Assembly (NCBI RefSeq): GCF_000878195.1
Contig: NZ_JXST01000038.1
Span: 1-64,000, forward strand
DNA from: Mycolicibacterium llatzerense
Lineage (GTDB): Bacteria > Actinomycetota > Actinomycetes > Mycobacteriales > Mycobacteriaceae
DNA length: 64,000 nucleotides
Reading direction: 5' to 3'
In this document: positions 59,044 through 64,000 of the stretch, piece after piece
Numbering within the stretch: position 1 is the stretch's first letter
Layout of the letters: each line of letters begins with the position of its first letter
Notes under the pieces: model-generated
Databases searched by the model: none
Told to the model about the DNA's origin: nothing
The model's input: only the letters and a program-made list of their open reading frames with translations
Position numbers and translations under genes: made by a program

Positions 59044-60002
59044 CAGCAGGTCCTCGCCTTCGGGTCCAGCGCGTCGCGCAGCACGTCACCGAGCATCATG
59101 AAGGTGAGCACGGTGATCGCCAGCGCCGCCGCGGGGTAAAACAGGATCGGCGTGCCCTCGCGGAGCAGTTGCTGCCCGGCCGCGATGTCGATGCCCCACG
59201 ACACCGCCGTGGACGGTAATCCGATGCCGAGATACGACAGGGTCGCTTCGGTGACGATGAAGATGCCCAGCGAGATGGTGCCGACCACGATCACCGGACC
59301 CAGCGCGTTGGGTATGACGTGGGTGAACAGGGTGCGAACCCGGGACGCTCCCAGCGACCGCGCCGCCGTGATGAACTCCTCGTTGCGGACCGCGATCGCG
59401 GCCGATCGGGCAATGCGTGCGATCTGCGGCCAGCTGAAGATCGCGAGCACGATCACCACGGTGAAGACGGTGCGCGAGCTGATCATCTGCATCGTGACCA
59501 CCGCCGCCAGGATCAGCGGGATACCGAAGAAGATGTCCGCCAGCCGCGCGATCACCGAGTCGATCCAGCCACCGAAGAACCCGGCTACGCTGCCGAGCAG
59601 GCCGCCGATCAGGACCACGACGATCGTGGTCAGTACGCCCACCGCCACCGAAGCACGGGCGCCGTAGATCGTTCGGGTGTAGATGTCGTAACCCTGCCGG
59701 TCGGTCCCGAACCAGTGCTCGGAGCTGGGCGGGAGCAGCGACTGCTCGAGCGAACCATAGTGCGGGTCCTGACTGGTGAACAGTCCTGGGAAGAGCACGA
59801 CGACCACGATCATGGCCAGCAGCACCATCGACACGATGAACTCCGGCTTGCTGCGCAGCTCCAGCCACGCCGACTTCCAGAAACCAGCGGGATGCACGTC
59901 GGCGGCAACCGCGTCGACCGCGGCGACGCTCACCGCGTCAGGGCCCGCGACGAAACGCTCCTGGCCGGGGTACCGGGTGGGTTGGGTCGGGGTCTCAGGC
60001 AT
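59043..60002 (-). CDS. dppC: Dipeptide ABC transporter permease DppC
   Basis: A 319-residue permease with a cytoplasmic N-terminus of about 45 residues, the OppC_N helix (FIVSMVLLAMIVVVVLFPGLF) and five further membrane helices. The EAA loop that contacts the ATPase is EEFITAARSLGASRVRTLFTHVIPN. ATG 60002 gives MPETPTQPT and overlaps the dppB stop by eight bases. In the mid-part, HWFGTDRQGYDIYTRTIYGARAS is typical of DppC/OppC. Confidence 0.92.
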   Translation of the reverse strand: MPETPTQPTRYPGQERFVAGPDAVSVAAVDAVAADVHPAGFWKSAWLELRSKPEFIVSMVLLAMIVVVVLFPGLFTSQDPHYGSLEQSLLPPSSEHWFGTDRQGYDIYTRTIYGARASVAVGVLTTIVVVLIGGLLGSVAGFFGGWIDSVIARLADIFFGIPLILAAVVTMQMISSRTVFTVVIVLAIFSWPQIARIARSAAIAVRNEEFITAARSLGASRVRTLFTHVIPNALGPVIVVGTISLGIFIVTEATLSYLGIGLPSTAVSWGIDIAAGQQLLREGTPILFYPAAALAITVLTFMMLGDVLRDALDPKARTC

Positions 60003-60921
60003 AGCGGATCCTCGGGTCGAGGGCGGCGGACAGCAGGTCGACCACCACGTTGGACGCCAGGTAGATGAGCACGAGCACGGTGACAAAGGACACGACGGTC
60101 GACGACTCGCCCCGGATCACTGCCTGATAGATGGTTCCGCCCACTCCCGGAATGTTGAAGATGCCCTCGGTGACGATCGCGCCGCCCATCAGCACACCGA
60201 GGTCGGCGCCGAGAAACGTCACCACCGGGATCAGCGAGTTACGGAGCACGTGCACCACGATCACCCGCGGGCGGGACAGCCCCTTCGCCGTGGCGGTCCG
60301 CACGTAGTCCGCCGAGAGGTTCTCCGCGATCGACGAGCGGGTCAGCCGGACAACATATGCGAACGACACCGCACCGAGCACGAATCCGGGCAGCAGCAGG
60401 TGATAGAGGTCGAGGTGGCCGCCGACGGTGACGGGGAAGATCTGCCAGCGCACACCGAACAGGTACTGAGCCGCAAAGCCGATCACGAAGATCGGGACGG
60501 CGACGATGAGCAGCGTCACGATCAGGATCGTGGTGTCGACCCACTTGCCCTTGTTCAAACCCGCGAGGACGCCGAACGTCACACCGAACACCGCCTCGAC
60601 GGCGATCGCGATGAGCGCGAGGTCGACCGTGACGGGGAAGGCGCGCTTCATCACGTCGAACACCGGCTGGCCCGAGAAGGAGGTGCCGAAGTCCAACCGG
60701 AACACTCCGCTGATGTAGTGCCAGTACTGCAGGTAGAACGGCTGGTCCAAGTGATACTGCGCGCGCAGCGTCGCGATCAGCGCGGGCGACATGGGCTTGC
60801 CGCCGCCCAGCGCGGAGATCGGGTCGGCGGGCAGCAGGAAGACGAGCGCATAGATCAGGAAAGTGGCGCCGAAGAACACGATCACCAGCTGCCCGAGCCG
60901 GCTCAATCCGTATCTCAGCAT
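59995..60921 (-). CDS. dppB: Dipeptide ABC transporter permease DppB
   Basis: A 308-residue permease with six membrane helices starting at LGQLVIVFFGATFLIYALVF. The conserved large extracytoplasmic loop (ALIATLRAQYHLDQPFYLQYWHYISGVFRLDFGTS) and the EAA loop (DYVRTATAKGLSRPRVIVVHVLRNSLIP) are clear. ATG 60921, three bases after dppA, overlapping dppC. Confidence 0.92.
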   Translation of the reverse strand: MLRYGLSRLGQLVIVFFGATFLIYALVFLLPADPISALGGGKPMSPALIATLRAQYHLDQPFYLQYWHYISGVFRLDFGTSFSGQPVFDVMKRAFPVTVDLALIAIAVEAVFGVTFGVLAGLNKGKWVDTTILIVTLLIVAVPIFVIGFAAQYLFGVRWQIFPVTVGGHLDLYHLLLPGFVLGAVSFAYVVRLTRSSIAENLSADYVRTATAKGLSRPRVIVVHVLRNSLIPVVTFLGADLGVLMGGAIVTEGIFNIPGVGGTIYQAVIRGESSTVVSFVTVLVLIYLASNVVVDLLSAALDPRIRYA

Positions 60922-60924
60922 CGG

Positions 60925-62571
60925 TTACCCCTTGGTGCTCTCGGCAACGTCGCCCTTGGTGATCTGGGTGAAATCGGCCAGACCGTTCCAGGTCAGCTGG
61001 GCCTTCACTCCCGGCCCGACGCCGCCGGCAGCGGTGTAATCCCAGAGCGGGATCACCGGGAGGTCGTGCATCAGGATCGCCTGGGCCCGATTGACCAGTG
61101 CATACGACTGGTTCGGATCGAGCGCCCGTTCGGCCTCGATCAGCTTCGCGTCGAAAGCCGGTGAGCTGTAGACGGGGTCGTTGGAGCCTGCGCCGGTGAC
61201 GAACTGGGGCTGCAGGAACTCGATCATCGACGGGTAGTCGCCCTGCCACCCGCTTCGGAACGCGGTCCGAATGGTCCGCTTGGTGATTGCGTCCCGGACC
61301 TGCTTGAACGTCGGCTGCGGAGCGCCGTGCGCGTCGATGCCGAGCGTGTTCTTCACCTGATTCGACACCGCGTCGATCCACGTCTGGTGATCGCCGTCGG
61401 AGTTGTACGCGACCTCGAACGATCCCGACCACGGCGCGATCGCGTTGGCCTGCGCCCACAGCTGCTTGGCTTTGACCGGATCGAACTTCAACACATCGTT
61501 GCCCGGGATGTTCGGGTCCCAGCCCGGTAGCGACCGGGCGGTGAAGTCCTGCGCCGCGCCGCGGGCGCCGCGGAAGATCGCCTTGATGATCTCGGGCCGG
61601 TTGATCGCCATCGAAATCGCCGCGCGCCGTAGGCGACCTTCCTCGCCGCTGAAATGCGGTAGGTAATACGGGATTCCGAGCTGCATGTTCTGGGCGGTCG
61701 GTTTGGTCAACGCCCGGCTCCCGAGCACCTTCTGATAGGTGCCCAACGCACTCACCGGCACCGTGTCGAGCACGTCGAGGTTGCCGGACTCGAGGTCGGT
61801 GTAGGCGGTGTCGAAGCTGCTGTAGAAGATGAAGCTCAGGCCACCGTTCTTCGGTTTGTCCGGACCCTTGTAATTCGGGTTGCGCACCACGTCGAGCTTG
61901 ACGTTGTGCAGCCAGGCGTCCGGGCCCTTCAGCATGTACGGGCCGTTCCCGACGGGATGCTCGCCGAACTTGGCCGCGCCCTCGGTGAAGAACACATCGG
62001 GCAATGGCTTGAAGGGCGTAAACCCGAGCCCCAGCTTGAAGTCGATGTTGGGGCTGGTGAGGCGCACCGTGAAGGTGTAGTCGTCCACCACCTTCAAGCC
62101 CGACATCTCGGTCAGCGCGGACCCCTCGGCGGCGACGCCGTCGTATCCCTCGATCGGCGAGAAGAAGCTCTGCTGCAGCTGCCCATTGACGGTGGCCGCA
62201 CCGAAATTCCAAGCGCGGACGTAGTTTTCGGCCCGCACCGGGGTGCCGTCGGTGAAGGTCCAGTCCCGTACGAGGTGAACCGTGTAGTGCTGGTTGTCGG
62301 TGGTGTCCACGGACTCCGCGTTCGCCAACATCGGCGTGCCGTCGGCGGTGTAGCTGTAGAGCCCCGTGAACAACGAATCGACGACGCGACCGCCCATGTT
62401 CTCGTTGGTGTTGGTGGGCACCAGGCCGTTCTGCGGTTCACCACCGTTGACGGTGATGATCGCGTCCGGGCCGGTGCCATAGTTGCCGCGTGCACCTTCC
62501 AGGCTGCACCCCGATGCGGCCAGCACCGCGCCCGTCACCGCCGCGCACAATGCCCTTGCTGCCCATTTCAC
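60925..62571 (-). CDS. dppA: Peptide-binding lipoprotein DppA
   Basis: A 548-residue SBP_bac_5 protein. GTG 62571, after a GGAGG site, gives a lipoprotein signal with lipobox AASGC (Cys about 22). Family segments: GGRVVDSLFTGLYSYTADGTPM, VHLVRDWTFTDGTPVRAENYV, KLDVVRNPNYKG and the C-terminal LPVIPLWDYTAAGG. It captures peptides (or, as reported for Mtb DppA, also heme) and delivers them to DppBC. The gene order A-B-C-D matches Mtb Rv3666c-Rv3663c rather than oppBCDA. Function by homology only. Confidence 0.9.
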   Translation of the reverse strand: MKWAARALCAAVTGAVLAASGCSLEGARGNYGTGPDAIITVNGGEPQNGLVPTNTNENMGGRVVDSLFTGLYSYTADGTPMLANAESVDTTDNQHYTVHLVRDWTFTDGTPVRAENYVRAWNFGAATVNGQLQQSFFSPIEGYDGVAAEGSALTEMSGLKVVDDYTFTVRLTSPNIDFKLGLGFTPFKPLPDVFFTEGAAKFGEHPVGNGPYMLKGPDAWLHNVKLDVVRNPNYKGPDKPKNGGLSFIFYSSFDTAYTDLESGNLDVLDTVPVSALGTYQKVLGSRALTKPTAQNMQLGIPYYLPHFSGEEGRLRRAAISMAINRPEIIKAIFRGARGAAQDFTARSLPGWDPNIPGNDVLKFDPVKAKQLWAQANAIAPWSGSFEVAYNSDGDHQTWIDAVSNQVKNTLGIDAHGAPQPTFKQVRDAITKRTIRTAFRSGWQGDYPSMIEFLQPQFVTGAGSNDPVYSSPAFDAKLIEAERALDPNQSYALVNRAQAILMHDLPVIPLWDYTAAGGVGPGVKAQLTWNGLADFTQITKGDVAESTKG

Positions 62572-62817
62572 CTCGGACCTCCGATCGCGGGCCTTCACAT
62601 TCCCACAGCTCGATCCCCTCGGCCAGGCAGAGAACGTCAAGTGCGAGCCGTCGTGCTCGCGTAGGACGAGGGGATCGATACATCCTCGTCGCGGCGAATG
62701 GCGGCCACCCGAAAGCCACTGGCGCAGATACGCCCGACGAGTTCGACCTTCACGGACGATTCCGCTGATTGCACTAGAGACGGTCAGCCGCTCGTGACCT
62801 AGATGCCCACGACACCG

Positions 62818-63273
62818 TCAGGCCGTCTCGACCTCAGCCTTGATCCGGTTGAGCGTGGTGGTCATGTCCCGGATGTTGCGCCGGGTGCGCAATTGGCCAC
62901 CGAAGATGCCGAACACCGTGTCGAGCAGGCCAGGCGTCATCCAGAACGACTCGGTGACATCCGTGCCGTCACCGGCAGACGCGAGAGCGTAATGCCAATT
63001 GTTTACCGCCTTATCGCCGGCAAGCACCGCGAAGCCGAACTCACGACCGGGTTCGCAAGCCGTGACACGGCACGTCGTCCAATAGATCGGCCCGATCTCG
63101 TTGCGCTTGACGTGGCCGCGGAACCGCGCGCCGAGTGCCGGTCCGGTCGCCCCGTCCAGCCATTCAGATTCGAACACCTCCGGCGAGTATTTCGGAGTGT
63201 TGCGAATGTCGGCGATCAGGTTCCAGACCTGATCGGCCGGCGCATTCATGTGCACGGTAACCGCACCTTTCAT
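62818..63273 (-). CDS. SRPBCC (START-like) family protein
   Basis: A 151-residue single-domain protein with the polyketide cyclase/dehydrase pattern: VTVHMNAPADQVWNLIADIRNTPKYSPEVFESEWLDG, then LGARFRGHVKR and the C-terminal helix RRNIRDMTTTLNRIKAEVE. It should bind a hydrophobic ligand. Sits alone between dppA (246-base gap with no gene seen) and tRNA-Leu on the same strand. Function unknown. Confidence 0.78.
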   Translation of the reverse strand: MKGAVTVHMNAPADQVWNLIADIRNTPKYSPEVFESEWLDGATGPALGARFRGHVKRNEIGPIYWTTCRVTACEPGREFGFAVLAGDKAVNNWHYALASAGDGTDVTESFWMTPGLLDTVFGIFGGQLRTRRNIRDMTTTLNRIKAEVETA

Positions 63274-63330
63274 GGCGCGATCCTATCGATCAGTACCGCC
63301 CGGCAGGCCGCTTCACGTCAGGCCCACGAG

Positions 63331-63380
63331 TGTGAGGGCTGTGCACGAATTCGGGCCGGTTCACCTGCACAGCCCTCACA
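63331..63380. terminator. Dispersed hairpin family B, copy 2
   Basis: Perfect 15-base arms (63331-63345 and 63366-63380) with the TGTGAGGGCTGTGCA core, close to copy 1 at 43129. It lies between the tRNA-Leu terminator and the start of the SRPBCC gene. Confidence 0.6.
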
Positions 63381-63398
63381 GTCATGCTCGACAAAGCA

Positions 63399-63431
63399 AA
63401 AGCCGCGAATCCGAACCGGATTCGCGGCTTT
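63399..63431 (-). terminator. Intrinsic terminator of tRNA-Leu
   Basis: Perfect 15-base arms (63399-63413 and 63417-63431) with a three-base loop; on the minus strand the stem is followed by TTTTGCTTTG. It begins eight bases after the tRNA 3' end, the classic position and form of a tRNA terminator. Confidence 0.9.
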
Positions 63432-63438
63432 CGTTGAG

Positions 63439-63521
63439 TGGGCGAAGGGGGACTTGAACCCCCACGTCCCGAAGGACACTGGCACCTGAAGCCAGCGCGT
63501 CTGCCATTCCGCCACTCGCCC
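63439..63521 (-). tRNA. leuT: tRNA-Leu (anticodon CAG)
   Basis: An 83-base class II tRNA. The acceptor stem is GGGCGAG paired with TTCGCCC, discriminator A. The anticodon loop TTCAGGT gives CAG (reads CUG, the main Leu codon at high GC). A long variable arm (TGTCCTTCGGGACGT) and TTCAAGT T-loop confirm tRNA-Leu. The 3' CCA is not encoded. It lies next to fhaA, as leuT does in Mtb. Confidence 0.95.
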
Positions 63522-63812
63522 CAAACAACTGGGAGAGACTATCACCACCCCTACCCCCGGCTCCAAATCCGCCGCTGACCAGTGGCTTCCGGACCAGCCA
63601 ACCTGGGCGCCGAGGGTGCCGCGAGAGCTCGAGACCGCACGAGCGGATCGCCTGGCGGCACGCCCCACACCGCCTGACCAGCGCCTTTCGAATTCTCACG
63701 ATTCTGTTGGTCACGTATTACAAGGTCAGGCCGATACCATGCGTAACGGTGGTGTCCGGAGTTATTGCGCGCATCACATCTGGAGTACCGAGACGAGGCG
63801 AGGCAGGGGGAC

Positions 63813-64000
63813 ATGGGTCTGGTCGACCGGTTCGAGCGCAAGCTCGAGACCACGGTCGGAGACGCTTTTGCCCGCGTCTTCGGGGGGTCGATCGCACCCC
63901 CGGAAGTCGAGGCCGCGTTACAGCGGGAAGCCGAATCGCGTGCCCACGATGTCGGCGGCGGCCGTATTTTGGCACCGAACGAATACGTCATTACGCTCAG
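63813..64000 (+). CDS. fhaA: FhaA, FHA-domain protein (5' part; runs off the window)
   Basis: The first 62 codons of a protein starting MGLVDRFERKLETTVGDAFAR with VFGGSIAPPEVEAALQREAE and RILAPNEYVITLS, which is the DUF3662 N-terminal domain of FhaA (Mtb Rv0020c). FhaA binds phosphorylated MviN/MurJ through its C-terminal FHA domain and regulates peptidoglycan synthesis under PknB; those parts lie beyond the window. ATG 63813 after AGGGGGA. In other mycobacteria it heads fhaA-fhaB-pstP-rodA-pbpA-pknA-pknB near oriC. The 291 bases 63522-63812 hold its promoter; no gene seen. Confidence 0.93.
   Translation, partial: MGLVDRFERKLETTVGDAFARVFGGSIAPPEVEAALQREAESRAHDVGGGRILAPNEYVITL

Overview
The window is high-GC actinobacterial DNA from a fast-growing Mycobacterium/Mycolicibacterium-type chromosome. 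Direct evidence is the mycobacterium-specific gene set (WhiB6, EspG1, EspH, mycosin, LpqN/LpqT and DUF4333 lipoproteins, FhaA next to a CAG tRNA-Leu, an F420-type oxidoreductase), frequent GTG/TTG starts, probable leaderless genes and heavy use of 1- to 4-base stop/start overlaps. Comparisons with M. tuberculosis (Mtb) and E. coli below are from memory; no search was run.

Bases 1-23,000 match, in reverse orientation, the Mtb block from about Rv0165c down to Rv0144: an Mce1R-like GntR regulator, Rv0164- and Rv0163-like proteins, an AdhE1-like alcohol dehydrogenase, a TetR regulator, pntAB, FadE2, the tyrosine phosphatase PtbB, a quinone oxidoreductase/short-chain dehydrogenase/aldehyde dehydrogenase operon, a methyltransferase and a TetR regulator. 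Inserted in it are an acyl-CoA dehydrogenase, an alpha/beta hydrolase, a NarL-type two-component system facing a small secreted protein, and YceI and DUF456 genes. The transhydrogenase is the exception in the block: it is the fused, E. coli-like type and lies in the orientation opposite to that expected.

Bases 23,980-29,918 hold a complete fructose phosphotransferase system: ptsI diverges from fruR-fruK-fruA-ptsH. Phosphate passes from PEP through EI, HPr, IIA and IIB to fructose; FruK then makes fructose 1,6-bisphosphate and FruR is the likely local regulator.

Bases 30,112-35,199 are the most striking part. The first 198 codons of an ESX-1 mycosin (mycP1) run straight into the 3' end of a convergent espH, followed by intact espG1, an EspI-like ATPase, a helix-turn-helix regulator and whiB6. 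In intact ESX-1 loci mycP1 and espH mark opposite ends of the secretion core, so this looks like a scar left by deletion of the whole core (eccA1 to eccE1, including esxA/esxB).

Bases 35,277-57,200 are mixed accessory and envelope genes: a GNAT, a flavin/F420-type oxidoreductase, a TetR/enoyl-CoA hydratase operon, a membrane Ser/Thr kinase, a Tat-exported phosphatase, a PepD-like HtrA protease, a 1026-residue SARP-type regulator, several lipoproteins (one a metallopeptidase with a dead second lobe), and two small oxidoreductase/TetR clusters, one with a frameshifted SnoaL-like gene. Bases 57,322-62,571 are a dppABCD peptide transporter. The right end has an SRPBCC protein, tRNA-Leu(CAG) with its terminator, and the start of fhaA, which in mycobacteria lies near the replication origin.

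Several intergenic inverted repeats are recorded: two dispersed hairpin families (each present twice) and palindromes next to regulator genes that look like operators.
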